This document shows, in pieces, positions 53,188 to 62,231 of a stretch of 64,000 nucleotides of DNA (within the stretch, counting starts at the first letter, position 1; every line of letters starts with the position of its first letter). Made by a program: the position numbers and the translations under genes. Source of the stretch: Granulicella mallensis MP5ACTX8 (GTDB lineage: Bacteria > Acidobacteriota > Terriglobia > Terriglobales > Acidobacteriaceae); NCBI RefSeq assembly GCF_000178955.2, contig NC_016631.1, forward strand, positions 5,642,001-5,706,000, in the 5' to 3' direction. The notes under the pieces are model-generated. The model was not told the DNA's origin, searched no databases, and saw nothing but the letters and a program-made list of their open reading frames with translations.

Positions 53188-53892
53188 CTAACGCACCGCA
53201 TCCCGCGCCGCCGCAATAAAAGCCTTCAACTTCGCAGGATCTTTGCGTCCGGGCGCTGCTTCAACACCACTGGCCACATCCACGCCCCACGGCGCAAACT
53301 CGGCAATGGCCGTCCCCACGTTCTCTGCGTGCAATCCACCGGCAAGAATCAGCTTCGGAAGCTCGCGCTTCCCATCCTGTGCGCTCGCGTACACCCGCCG
53401 TACGATCGGCGCAGCGTGCGCCCAATCAAAGGTCGTTCCCAATCCACCCGAAACCCCGCCCTTCGCCGCATCCAGCAGCACGGCCCAGATCGCAGGCTCC
53501 GCGAGAACCGCTCTCAACGCCGCCTCAAAGCGAGCGTCCGCAGCCGCGCGCTCCGTCGCATTTACCTCATACGACACGGCCTGGATGATCTTCAGCTTGC
53601 CCCCGAATTCTCCGGACAAAGCCTGCACCATCCCCTGGTCGAACTCGTTATGGAGCTGCGCCACCGTGAGCGCCGAGGCAGCCATAGAGTGCTCCACCTC
53701 ATAGGGATCGTCGGTCGCAAAGACACCGACCTTCTCCACACCGGCAGGAAGCAAACGCGCAATGCTCTCCGCCTGCTCCAGCGTCATCTGGCGCTTGCTC
53801 GGCGCGAAGACGAACCCGACGGCATCCGCCCCCAGTTCGACGGCGAGTTGGGCATCGGCGAGATTCGTATTGGCACAGATCTTGATGAACAT
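53188..53892 (-). CDS. trpF: Phosphoribosylanthranilate isomerase
   Basis: Third committed step of tryptophan synthesis. The 234-aa product shows FIKICANTNLADAQLAVELG, the general-base Cys in KICANTN, ADAVGFVFAPSKRQMTLEQA, VEKVGVFATDD, VAQLHNEFDQGMVQAL, WAVLLDAAKGGVSGGLGTTF, KLILAGGLHAENV and GVDVASGVEAAPGRKDPAKL. Length is slightly above the usual 200-210. It is the third gene of trpC-uma2-trpF, starting 8 bp after the nuclease-like gene's stop. Confidence 0.96.
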   Translation of the reverse strand: MFIKICANTNLADAQLAVELGADAVGFVFAPSKRQMTLEQAESIARLLPAGVEKVGVFATDDPYEVEHSMAASALTVAQLHNEFDQGMVQALSGEFGGKLKIIQAVSYEVNATERAAADARFEAALRAVLAEPAIWAVLLDAAKGGVSGGLGTTFDWAHAAPIVRRVYASAQDGKRELPKLILAGGLHAENVGTAIAEFAPWGVDVASGVEAAPGRKDPAKLKAFIAAARDAVR

Positions 53893-53900
53893 GACGAAGG

Positions 53901-54422
53901 TTAAGATTCGTCCAGTTCCGTAAAGATTCCGGCAAGCGAGACTTCGATAGGGGTTCCAACAACGCGCAGGATGCCGTCACTGGGCTGCGTAAAGCCTTGT
54001 TTAGAAGCCTGATAACCCAGCCGCTTCCATGGATCGATGGCCCAGATATCTTTCACACCCATGCCCGCGTAATCGTTGACCCGCTCTTGCAACTCTCCGA
54101 GAGAATCATCCTTCGAAAGAATTTCGACGCAGAGCAGAGGGGCAAAACTGATGATCGGATCTTTGGGATCGGTGCTCCGAATCACGCATATATCTGGAAT
54201 GCGGTAGCGCTGAGGAGAGACCTGAATCCGCTGCTCTGGAAGAGCTCGCACACCCCATATCGTTCGTTTTTCCCGAAAGATGCCAGAAATAATGCCTTGC
54301 AAATGCGCGTGCGGCTGCTCTCCCACGTTCCGCTCCTTCAATTCGCCATCGATGTAGTCGCGGTCGGGCCGATAGGTCGTTTGCAGGTACTCGCGGACAG
54401 GAACAAGAACCGAGCTTGCCAT
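53901..54422 (-). CDS. Uma2-family (DUF820) endonuclease-like protein
   Basis: PD-(D/E)XK nuclease-superfamily protein of 173 aa. Motifs: REYLQTTYRPDRDYIDGELK, RYRIPDICVI (the PD motif), PLLCVEILSKDDSLGELQER (the ExK-like part reads EILSKDD) and VNDYAGMGVKDIWAIDPWKR. The ATG at 54422 follows GGAG eight bases upstream; a start at 54431 is possible. Its role is unknown. It is placed tightly between trpC (25 bp) and trpF (8 bp), inside an operon for tryptophan synthesis, where no functional link is expected. Uma2 genes are numerous and mobile in cyanobacteria and acidobacteria. Confidence 0.85.
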   Translation of the reverse strand: MASSVLVPVREYLQTTYRPDRDYIDGELKERNVGEQPHAHLQGIISGIFREKRTIWGVRALPEQRIQVSPQRYRIPDICVIRSTDPKDPIISFAPLLCVEILSKDDSLGELQERVNDYAGMGVKDIWAIDPWKRLGYQASKQGFTQPSDGILRVVGTPIEVSLAGIFTELDES

Positions 54423-54446
54423 GGCGCACACTCCGTATGGGGTATT

Positions 54447-55259
54447 TTAGCCCTCCAGCAGATGCACAAGCGCTTCACCAGGATTCGGCTTCCGCATCAG
54501 CGACTCGCCGATCAGGAAGGCTTCATAGCCCGCCGCGCGCAGGCGCTGCATATCGGCCACGGTATGAATCCCGCTTTCGGCTACGCGCACGGCGCTTGCA
54601 GGAAGATGCGTCGCCAGCTCGCAGGCGCGGTCGAGCGAGACCTCAAAGGTGCGCAGATCGCGGCTGTTCACGCCGACACACTCGCAATCGAGCGCCAGGG
54701 CACGATCCAGTTCTTCGCGATCGTGGACCTCGCACAGCACGTCAAGCCCATGTTGTTTTGCGGAGTCGCGAAGCGTACGGAGTTCGGTATCTGTAAGCGC
54801 GGCAACGATCAGCAGGATCGCATCAGCGGCGTTCGCGCGGGCTTCGAGGATCTGGAACTCGTCGACCATGAAGTCTTTACGCAGGCACGGGATCTTCACC
54901 GCCGCCGAAGCCCGGCGCAGGTTTTCGAGCGAGCCCTGGAAGAACTTTTCATCCGTCAGCACCGAGAGCACCGCCGCACCGCCGGCTTCCAACTGGGGCG
55001 CAAGAATCGCCGCGTCAAAGTCCGCGCGGATCAGGCCCTTCGACGGCGAAGCCTTCTTCAACTCCGCAATGATCGCCGGCCCGCTCTGCGCCTTCGCCCG
55101 CAGGGCCTTCGCAAAGCCACGTGGGGTGTGGGCGCTCGCCGCCTGCTCCAACGCGTGCAGATCAGCGGAGGCTTTGCGTTCGGCAACAACAGTGCGCGTG
55201 TGCGCGAGGATTTCGGGGAGATACATCGTGCGTTCTGTAGAGATAGCCATCTCTTCCAT
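54447..55259 (-). CDS. trpC: Indole-3-glycerol-phosphate synthase
   Basis: Fourth committed step of tryptophan synthesis; TIM barrel of up to 270 aa. Visible: YLPEILAHTRTVVAERKA, the catalytic-lysine motif IIAELKKASPSKGLI, AAVLSVLTDEKFFQGS, PCLRKDFMVDEFQILEA, DAILLIVAAL, VLCEVHDREEL, GVNSRDLRTFEVSL and VAESGIHTVADM. Family N-termini suggest the real start is the ATG at 55226 (MYLPEI); 55259 is the outer bound. It leads the group trpC-uma2-trpF. No anthranilate genes are nearby. Confidence 0.95.
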   Translation of the reverse strand: MEEMAISTERTMYLPEILAHTRTVVAERKASADLHALEQAASAHTPRGFAKALRAKAQSGPAIIAELKKASPSKGLIRADFDAAILAPQLEAGGAAVLSVLTDEKFFQGSLENLRRASAAVKIPCLRKDFMVDEFQILEARANAADAILLIVAALTDTELRTLRDSAKQHGLDVLCEVHDREELDRALALDCECVGVNSRDLRTFEVSLDRACELATHLPASAVRVAESGIHTVADMQRLRAAGYEAFLIGESLMRKPNPGEALVHLLEG

Positions 55260-55504
55260 GCTACGGCAGATAAACAGGGGATGGCCTAGCGCAAATTCGC
55301 AGGCTGAGGAATTTACAAACTAAAGACAAAGCGGCCGGTAGAGGTAGAGATGGATTGCGGCACAGAATCCAGCCCCGAAGGGGCGGCCCCATCGGGGCTA
55401 ACTCCAACGCAAAATTCTCGACGGCCTACTCCCCGCAAAACGAAAACAGCGAGCCCCAACCACGGACTCGCTGTTTCCTGTTTCCTACTTCCTGTTTCCT
55501 GCTC
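55260..55504. other. Leader of trpC and downstream region of acnA
   Basis: It contains a partial copy of the GCCCCGAAGGGGCGGCC hairpin repeat near 55370 (related to 22380). No gene is supported here. The trpC promoter and the end of acnA transcription are expected in this stretch. Confidence 0.45.
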
Positions 55505-58408
55505 TTACGCCTTCCCTGCCAACTGCCGCAGCACATACTGCAAGATTCCCCCGTGTTGGTAGTAGAGGATCTCCTGCGGCGTATCGATGCGCACGGTGAC
55601 GGAGAACTGGCTCTTCGTTCCCTTGGCATCTGTTGCAATGACGGACAGCTTCTTGCCCTGGGCAAACTTCGAGTCGAGCATCGCCTTCAACTCGCCGGGC
55701 TGCGTACCCAGCGTGAAGATCTCTTCTCCCGTCAAGCCGAGGCCTTCCGTGTTGTCTCCCTCCTGGAACTGCAGCGGCAGAATGCCCATGCCCACCAGGT
55801 TGGAGCGGTGAATGCGCTCGTAGCTCTCCGCGATAACGAAGCGAATCCCCAACAAACGCGGGCCCTTGGCCGCCCAGTCGCGCGACGACCCCGAACCATA
55901 CTCCTTGCCCGCCAGAATCGCCAGCGGTGTAGCACGCTTAGCGTACTCCACCGAGGCATCATAGATGCTCATGCCCGTGCCCTCAGGCAGCAGTCGCGTG
56001 ACGCCGCCCTCCGTGCCCGGAGCGAGCTTGTTGCGCAGGCGGACGTTGGCGAACGTTCCACGCACCATCACCTCGTGGTTGCCGCGCCGCGAGCCGTAGG
56101 AGTTGAAGTCCGAAGGCTTCACCCCATGCTCGGTCAGGTACTTCCCTGCCGGGCCGTTCAGCTTGATCGAACCGGCGGGCGAGATGTGGTCCGTCGTCAC
56201 CGAATCGCCCAGCACCGCGAGCACGCGCGCGTCGGAGATGTCGTCCACCGGCGCAGGCGTTGCAGGCATGCCGTCGAAGTACGGAGCCTTGCGGATGTAG
56301 GTGGAATCGGGCTCCCAGCCATAGGTATCGCCAGAGGGGAACTTCAGGTTCTGCCAGTTGGCATCGCCATCCGCAACGGTCGCATACTGCGTGCGGAACA
56401 TCGTCGAGTCGATGCAGCTTGCCACCGTATCGGCGACCTCCTTCTGCGACGGCCAGATGTCGCGCAGATAGACCGGTTCGCCATCCTTGCCCTTGCCCAG
56501 CGCGTCCTTCTCGAAGTCGTGTGAGATGTGCCCGGCAAGCGCGTACGCCACCACCAGCGGAGGGCTCATCAGGTAGTTCGCGCGAACCTCCGGCGAGATG
56601 CGGCCCTCAAAATTGCGATTGCCCGAGAGCACCGATACCGCCACCAGGCCATGCTCTTCGATGGCCTTCGACACATCCGTCGGCAGCGGACCGGAGTTGC
56701 CGATGCACGTCGTGCAGCCATAGCCGACGACCTGGAAGCGCAGCGCATCGAGATACTGCAGCAGCCCGGCGCGCGTGTAGTAGTCCGTCACCACGCGCGA
56801 ACCCGGCGCGAGCGAGGTCTTCACCCACGGCGGAGTGCTGAGACCAGCCTCGACAGCCTTCTTCGCCAGCAGGCCGGCAGCCATCATCACATAGGGATTG
56901 CTCGTGTTCGTGCAGCTCGTAATCGCGGCGATGACGATGGAGCCATCAACAAGATACTTGTCAGGATTGACGCCGAACCGTGCCTCGACGGAGTGCGCAG
57001 TCTCGGTGACGGAGACCGCACCGCCGGGAGTCGCCGGCTCATCATGCGTCGTCGTCAGCACAGCAACCGCCTCCGGCACCGTCGGTGCAGAGGCACCCAC
57101 AGAGCTCGTCAGGTCGCCGCTGGCCGAGGCCAGACCACCCTCACCTTCCCAGCGCACCATCTGGCGGATCGTAGCCTTGTTGGCGTTCGGCCCTTGCAGC
57201 GCCGGCAACTGCTGAGCGAAGCTTGCGGGCGTCTGCGAGAGCAGCACGCGGTCCTGCGGACGCTTCGGTCCGGCAACGCTGGGCTCGACCGTCGCAAGGT
57301 CCAGCGAGATCGTCACGGAGTAGTGCGCCTCGGGTGCATCCGGAGTGTGGAAGAGGCCCTGCTCGCGGAAGTAGGCTTCGGTCAGTGCGATGTGCTCTTC
57401 GCTGCGGCCCGTCAGGCGCAGGTACTTCAGCGTCTCGGCGTCGACCGGGAAGATGCCGCAGGTCGCGCCGTACTCGGGAGCCATATTCGCGATCGTCGCA
57501 CGGTCAGCCAGCGGAAGCTCGCTGATGCCGGGGCCGTAGAACTCGACGAACTTGCCCACCACACCGAGCTTGCGCAGCATCTCGGTGACGGTCAGCACGA
57601 GGTCGGTCGCAGTCGCGCCCTCCTTCAGCTTGCCCGTCAGCTTGAACCCGACGACCTGCGGCACGAGCATCGACACCGGCTGGCCCAGCATCGCCGCCTC
57701 GGCCTCGATGCCGCCAACACCCCAGCCCAGCACGCCCAGGCCATTCACCATGGTCGTGTGTGAGTCGGTGCCGACGAGCGTATCGGGGTAAGCCGTAATG
57801 TTGCCGTCCGCGTCGGGCTGTGTGGTGAAGACCACGCGGGCGAGATACTCCAGGTTGACCTGGTGACAGATGCCCATGCCCGGCGGCACGGCGGAGAAGT
57901 TGCGGAAGGCCGTCTGGCCCCATTTCAGGAAGGCGTAGCGCTCGCGGTTGCGCGTGAACTCCAGCGCCGCGTTCAGGTCATAGGCGTTGGCCGTACCGTA
58001 CTCGTCCACCTGCACGCTATGGTCGATGACCAGTTCCGCCGGCTGCAGCGGATTGATCTTCTCCGGATTGCCGCCGAGCTGCTTCATGGCGTCGCGCATC
58101 GCAGCGAGGTCGACGATGGCGGGCACGCCGGTAAAGTCCTGCATCAGCACGCGGGCCGGCATGTAGGCGATCTCGCGCGAGGGCTCAGCCTTCGGGTCCC
58201 AGTCGGCGAGGAAGCGGATGTCGTCCGCCGTGACGGTCTTGCCGTCTTCGCAGCGAAGCAGATTCTCAAGCAGGATGCGCAGGGAGAACGGCAGGTGCGT
58301 GAGGTTCGTGTCGGTCAAGGCATTCAGGCGGAAGTAGTTAACCTTCTGCGAGCCGGAGGTGAGGGTGGCGGCGGCGTTGAAGCTGTTGGGGTGGGTGGCG
58401 TTCGGCAT
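55505..58408 (-). CDS. acnA: Aconitate hydratase A
   Basis: [4Fe-4S] enzyme of the TCA cycle, citrate to isocitrate. The ATG at 58408 follows AGGAGAAG at good spacing, giving 967 aa; a reading from 58531 would add 41 residues. Motifs: RILLENLLRCEDG, VLMQDFTGVPAIVDLAAMRD, DTLVGTDSHTTMVNGLGVLG, the first cluster Cys in ITSCTNTSNPYVM, the CxxC pair in GCTTCIGNSGPLPTD, VLSGNRNFEGR, and the swivel domain GDSVTTDHISPAG, SYGSRRGNHEVM, GKEYGSGSSRDWAAKGP. It is about 70 residues longer than E. coli AcnA, mainly from an Ala/Thr/Val-rich insert (SSVGASAPTVPEAVAVLTTT...) before the cluster domain. Confidence 0.97.
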   Translation of the reverse strand: MPNATHPNSFNAAATLTSGSQKVNYFRLNALTDTNLTHLPFSLRILLENLLRCEDGKTVTADDIRFLADWDPKAEPSREIAYMPARVLMQDFTGVPAIVDLAAMRDAMKQLGGNPEKINPLQPAELVIDHSVQVDEYGTANAYDLNAALEFTRNRERYAFLKWGQTAFRNFSAVPPGMGICHQVNLEYLARVVFTTQPDADGNITAYPDTLVGTDSHTTMVNGLGVLGWGVGGIEAEAAMLGQPVSMLVPQVVGFKLTGKLKEGATATDLVLTVTEMLRKLGVVGKFVEFYGPGISELPLADRATIANMAPEYGATCGIFPVDAETLKYLRLTGRSEEHIALTEAYFREQGLFHTPDAPEAHYSVTISLDLATVEPSVAGPKRPQDRVLLSQTPASFAQQLPALQGPNANKATIRQMVRWEGEGGLASASGDLTSSVGASAPTVPEAVAVLTTTHDEPATPGGAVSVTETAHSVEARFGVNPDKYLVDGSIVIAAITSCTNTSNPYVMMAAGLLAKKAVEAGLSTPPWVKTSLAPGSRVVTDYYTRAGLLQYLDALRFQVVGYGCTTCIGNSGPLPTDVSKAIEEHGLVAVSVLSGNRNFEGRISPEVRANYLMSPPLVVAYALAGHISHDFEKDALGKGKDGEPVYLRDIWPSQKEVADTVASCIDSTMFRTQYATVADGDANWQNLKFPSGDTYGWEPDSTYIRKAPYFDGMPATPAPVDDISDARVLAVLGDSVTTDHISPAGSIKLNGPAGKYLTEHGVKPSDFNSYGSRRGNHEVMVRGTFANVRLRNKLAPGTEGGVTRLLPEGTGMSIYDASVEYAKRATPLAILAGKEYGSGSSRDWAAKGPRLLGIRFVIAESYERIHRSNLVGMGILPLQFQEGDNTEGLGLTGEEIFTLGTQPGELKAMLDSKFAQGKKLSVIATDAKGTKSQFSVTVRIDTPQEILYYQHGGILQYVLRQLAGKA

Positions 58409-58780
58409 GACGTGGCTTCTCCTTAGCTGAGTAGCTGGCAGGCTGGGGAGCTCGCGCACATTGGCAGGAAGCTCCCGAGCAACTGGGCCGCGGCTTCGCC
58501 TGTATAAGGCTGCAGGCGATGGCGGCAACAAAATCGATAAATCGTAACGAGGGTAGCAGAGAGTGAAGGAAGCGCCCTAGGCACGTCCGCGGTCGTGGCG
58601 TCCACGACGAAAGCGCTTGAGATGAGCGCAACTCGGCATAAGGATATTTTACGCGAGAGATTTGTGGGAGCAATATCACCTTTCATGTGGACGCGGTATC
58701 ATCCGTCTGCATCTCATACAGTTGCTACAGTTGCGTTGCCCTCTATACGTTTTTTGAGGGAACGCGGGAGATTTGGAACG

Positions 58781-60412
58781 ATGAAAACACACGTGACTAC
58801 CCAATACTGGCTGCGGAGCCTGGGCGCAGTCGGCCTGGTTGCCAGCCTCGCCCTTGGCGTCAATGGCTGCCATGGCAACCAGGGATCCGCTCCCATTGTG
58901 AACAATGCCGCCTCAGACCCCAATGCTCCCGACCCAGCCGCCGCTAACCAGGCGCCAGTGAGCGGTTCTACCAATAGCTCGAGTTCTAGCGGACAATCCA
59001 GCGGCCAGTCGACACAGGTGATGAGTTCCAACTCCTCCTACGCTCCGCAGCAGCAATCGGAGAGCTACCCGCAGGCCCAACAGGCGCCCGCGCCCATTCA
59101 GCAGGCTTACGATAACTCGCAGCAGGGCTACGACAACTCGCAACAGGCCTACGACAACTCACAGGACGTAGAGCCGATCGCTCAGACCGACCAGCCGCCA
59201 CCACCGCTGCCCGAGTATGACCAGCCGGAAGCTCCTGAGCCGAACTACCTGTGGACGCCCGGCTACTGGGGCTGGGGCGCTGGTGGCTACTACTGGGTCC
59301 CCGGCGTATGGTGCCCGCCGCCCTACTACGGCGCGCTCTGGACACCTCCCTACTGGGGCTGGTCCGGCGGCTACTACCGCTTCAATCGCGGCTATTGGGG
59401 CCCGCATGTCGGCTTCTATGGCGGCATCAACTATGGCTTTGGATACACCGGAAGCGGCTACGAAGGCGGCTACTGGCACGGCAACGACTTCTACTACAAC
59501 CGTGCCGTTAATCGCGTCAACGTCGGCAACATTCGTAACGTTTACAACCGTTCGGTGATCGTCAACAACAACAACCGCGTGAGCTACAACGGTGGACGAG
59601 GTGGCATCAACGTGCAGCCGCGGCCCGCTGAAATCGCCGCAATGCGCGAACGCCATGTCGGCCCGATAGCAGCTCAGACACAGATCCATCAGCAGGCAGG
59701 ACAAAACCGGCAGCAGTTCTTCAACCAGAACCATGGCCGTCCAGCGCAGGCAGCACTTGCCCGCCCGAACGGTGTGCAGCCCGCAATCGGCAATCGTCCC
59801 GAAGGGAATCGACCGGGAGAGAACCGTGGCGGCGTTCCCGCCAACAACCTGCGCGGACCGCAGCAGGTACAGCAGCAGCGCAACGTGCAGGAGCAACAGC
59901 AACAACGGAACCTGCAGGAACAGCAGCAGCGTAACCAGCAACAGCAACAACAGCGCAATGTGCAGGAACAACAACAGCGCAATAACCAGCAGCAACAGCA
60001 ACGTAACGTGCAAGAGCAGCAACAACGTAATCTGCAGCAACAGCAGCAGCGCAATAACCAACAGCAACAGCAGCGCAATGTACAGGAGCAGCAACAGAGA
60101 AACCAGCAACAGCAGCAACAACGCAATGTGCAGCAGCAACAACAGCGTAACGTGCAGGAGCAGCAGCAACGCAATCAGCAACAACAGCAGCAGCGTGCGG
60201 TTCAGCAACAACGCCCCGTGCAACAGCCACGACCTCAGCCCGAGGTTCAGCGTCCCCAGCCACAGCGTGAGGCTCCACGTCCGCAGCCGCAGCGTGAGGC
60301 CCCGCGTCCTCAGGCTGCTCCGCGTGCTGAACCCGCACGTCCAGCCCCTGCAGCACGTCCAGCACCCGCAGCGCGTCCAGAGGGCGGTCATGAAGAAGGT
60401 CATCCGCACTGA
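58781..60412 (+). CDS. YXWGXW-repeat lipoprotein with Gln-rich tail
   Basis: Predicted lipoprotein of 543 aa. The ATG at 58781 starts a signal peptide with lipobox VNGC (C30). Then a Ser/Gln-rich linker with NSQQGYD/NSQQAYD repeats, the YXWGXW-type block (LWTPGYWGWGAGGYYWVPGV, LWTPPYWGWSGGYY, GYWGPH, about 155-215), an Asn-rich stretch, and a long Gln tail of RNVQEQQQ/RNQQQQQ units (about 364-475). The tail ends in Pro/Arg/Gln repeats (PQPQREAPR). The YXWGXW family's function is unknown; such proteins are abundant in Acidobacteriota. The Gln tract may form a coiled or aggregated structure. It is followed by a strong terminator. Confidence 0.85.
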   Translation: MKTHVTTQYWLRSLGAVGLVASLALGVNGCHGNQGSAPIVNNAASDPNAPDPAAANQAPVSGSTNSSSSSGQSSGQSTQVMSSNSSYAPQQQSESYPQAQQAPAPIQQAYDNSQQGYDNSQQAYDNSQDVEPIAQTDQPPPPLPEYDQPEAPEPNYLWTPGYWGWGAGGYYWVPGVWCPPPYYGALWTPPYWGWSGGYYRFNRGYWGPHVGFYGGINYGFGYTGSGYEGGYWHGNDFYYNRAVNRVNVGNIRNVYNRSVIVNNNNRVSYNGGRGGINVQPRPAEIAAMRERHVGPIAAQTQIHQQAGQNRQQFFNQNHGRPAQAALARPNGVQPAIGNRPEGNRPGENRGGVPANNLRGPQQVQQQRNVQEQQQQRNLQEQQQRNQQQQQQRNVQEQQQRNNQQQQQRNVQEQQQRNLQQQQQRNNQQQQQRNVQEQQQRNQQQQQQRNVQQQQQRNVQEQQQRNQQQQQQRAVQQQRPVQQPRPQPEVQRPQPQREAPRPQPQREAPRPQAAPRAEPARPAPAARPAPAARPEGGHEEGHPH

Positions 60413-60430
60413 TCGGCGTCTTGCACCAGC

Positions 60431-60460
60431 AGAAAGGCCCGCCAAACGGCGGGCCTTTCT
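60431..60460 (+). terminator. Intrinsic terminator of the Gln-rich lipoprotein gene
   Basis: AGAAAGGCCCGCC (60431-60443) and GGCGGGCCTTTCT (60448-60460) form a perfect 13-bp stem with loop AAAC, followed by CTTTC. It lies 19 bp after the stop codon. Confidence 0.85.
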
Positions 60461-60603
60461 CTTTCAAAGCCACCCATACGTTGTCATATCGACCGAAGCA
60501 TAACGGCTTTATGTGATGCGCAGTGGAGAGATGACAGTTCTGTAGTGGTTCATTCCTATACGCACACAGCATGCGAGAGAGCTCTAAACGATCCCTTGCA
60601 CCG

Positions 60604-62010
60604 CTACCCCATCGCCAACTGCACCAACAGCACGACGTTGAGCGCAAGGATGATCGTCGCCACAGTCCAGCCGGCCAGACGCATGCGGAACGCGCTCTTG
60701 AAGTCGCCCATCACCTTTTCGCGATTGGTTAGGAGCAAGAGCGGAATCAGTGCCGCCGGCAGTGTAAAGCTCAGCAGCACCTGGGAACCGATCAGAATCT
60801 TCAAGGGATCCCATCCAACACCAATCACGATCAATGCCGGAACGACCGTAATGAAGCGGCGCAGGAAGATCGGGAACTTGATATCGAGGAAACCCTCAAT
60901 AATCACCTGACCGGCCATGACACCGACTGTAGAACTCGAAAGCCCAGAGCACAGCAGCGCCACCGCGAAGACGGTCGCCGCCGCCGAACCCAGCAGCGGC
61001 CCAAGCGTGTGATACGCATCCTGAATCGTCGGCGACGCACTCGGTCCGTGGAAGAGCGCCACCGCCGCCATGACGATCATCGCCGAATTGATGAGCCAGG
61101 CCCCGTTCATCGCCACGAATACATCGATCAGCTCAAAGCGCAGGTACTGCCGGAGGATGCCGGGCTTCGGTTCGCCGGAGGGCGGCGCGAGTTCGTTCAA
61201 CCGGGGCTGCACCAGCGCCGAGTGCAGATAGATCACATGCGGCATCACGGTAGCGCCCAGCATGCCCACCGCCGCATAGACCGACCCCCTTACAGCATGA
61301 GGATCGAAGGATGGCAGGATCGTCGCTACAAACGCGCGATGCCAGTCGGGATGCACGAGGAAGACCTCGAAGCCGTAGCACAGGCCGATAACGCCGACGA
61401 AGGCCATGATGCCACGCTCCAGCCACTGAAACCCGGCTAGGTCGAGAGCGAGGATCCCAAACACCGCCACCGTCGCCGCAGCTGCCGCAACGAATAGCGA
61501 GCCCGTAGGCGAGAAGCCATGTGCCTGCAGCGCAGGGCCGATCAGCAGATCGAGGCCCAGCGCGGCACCGAGAAACTCCGCCAGATCGGTCGCGACGGCA
61601 GAGATCTCCGCACAGAACCACAGGAGGATGCTGGTGCTCTTGCCAAAGTGCTTGCGGCAGTTCTGCGGCAGAGTCAGCCCGGTCACGATGCCGAGCTTCG
61701 CCGACAGGTACTGGATGAGAATGGCCATGATGTTCGACCACAGCAGCACCCACAGCAGCCGGTAGCCGAACTGGCTGCCTCCAAGGATGTTGGTGGCAAA
61801 GTTGCCGGGATCGATGTAGGCCACCGACGCCACGAACGCCGGGCCGAAGTAGCTCCATATCTGGTTGCTGCGAAAGGAGTTGCGGCCCTTGCCACCGGGT
61901 GTCATCGCAGCCACAGAGGCTGGTGAAAGCGCGGCGTCCTGAACCGCTATATCGACGGCAAACGATATGTTTTCGCTGCTACCGGACGGATTGGCATGCG
62001 ATTCAGGCAT
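60604..62010 (-). CDS. mntH: Nramp-family divalent metal (Mn2+) transporter
   Basis: Proton-coupled importer of Mn2+ and Fe2+ in the inner membrane; 468 aa with about eleven membrane helices. The TM1 metal-site motif is VAYIDPGNFATNILGG, and the TM6 motif is GATVMPHVIYLHSALVQ (the MPH). QNCRKHFGKSTSILLWFCAE and AVATDLAEFLGAALGL are also family-typical. The N-terminal 40 residues are a non-conserved cytosolic extension. The ATG at 62010 has no clear ribosome-binding site. An 18-bp DtxR/MntR-like palindrome lies 10 bp upstream of it, so repression by metal is likely. Confidence 0.94.
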   Translation of the reverse strand: MPESHANPSGSSENISFAVDIAVQDAALSPASVAAMTPGGKGRNSFRSNQIWSYFGPAFVASVAYIDPGNFATNILGGSQFGYRLLWVLLWSNIMAILIQYLSAKLGIVTGLTLPQNCRKHFGKSTSILLWFCAEISAVATDLAEFLGAALGLDLLIGPALQAHGFSPTGSLFVAAAAATVAVFGILALDLAGFQWLERGIMAFVGVIGLCYGFEVFLVHPDWHRAFVATILPSFDPHAVRGSVYAAVGMLGATVMPHVIYLHSALVQPRLNELAPPSGEPKPGILRQYLRFELIDVFVAMNGAWLINSAMIVMAAVALFHGPSASPTIQDAYHTLGPLLGSAAATVFAVALLCSGLSSSTVGVMAGQVIIEGFLDIKFPIFLRRFITVVPALIVIGVGWDPLKILIGSQVLLSFTLPAALIPLLLLTNREKVMGDFKSAFRMRLAGWTVATIILALNVVLLVQLAMG

Positions 62011-62019
62011 CTTGACTAT

Positions 62020-62037
62020 TTTTAGTCTAGCCTAAAA
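62020..62037 (-). promoter_or_regulatory. DtxR/MntR-like operator of mntH
   Basis: On the minus strand TTTTAGGCTAGACTAAAA, an 18-bp near-perfect palindrome (one mismatched pair) ending 10 bp before the mntH ATG. It resembles the TTTAGG...CTAAA-type boxes bound by manganese-responsive DtxR-family repressors. Confidence 0.65.
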
Positions 62038-62173
62038 GTCGGCGATAAGTACAGGATCAGCCCAAAATAGAGGGCTGTAAGCCCGATCTGTAGGCTACAT
62101 CTCCCCTGCAAGGTCAGAGCTCAAGTTTTGTTTTGAAGGGGATCTGCCTAAAGACAGAAATGAAACGCGAAAA

Positions 62174-62201
62174 GCCCCGCATCCTCGAAAGGATGCGGGG
62201 C
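62174..62201 (-). terminator. Intrinsic terminator of rplU-rpmA
   Basis: GCCCCGCATCC (62174-62184) and GGATGCGGGGC (62191-62201) form a perfect 11-bp stem with loop TCGAAA. On the minus strand it is followed by TTTTCGCG. It lies 31 bp after the rpmA stop codon. Confidence 0.85.
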
Positions 62202-62231
62202 CCTCGCTTTCAAACTGAAGTTTGAGAGAAC

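Noticed and set aside
53997..55289. 430-aa plus-strand ORF opposite uma2 and trpC
   Set aside because: Antisense shadow crossing two well-supported genes.
59159..60445. 428-aa minus-strand Leu-rich ORF opposite the Gln-rich lipoprotein
   Set aside because: CAG/CAA repeats read as Leu and Cys on the complementary strand; a membrane protein is only mimicked.
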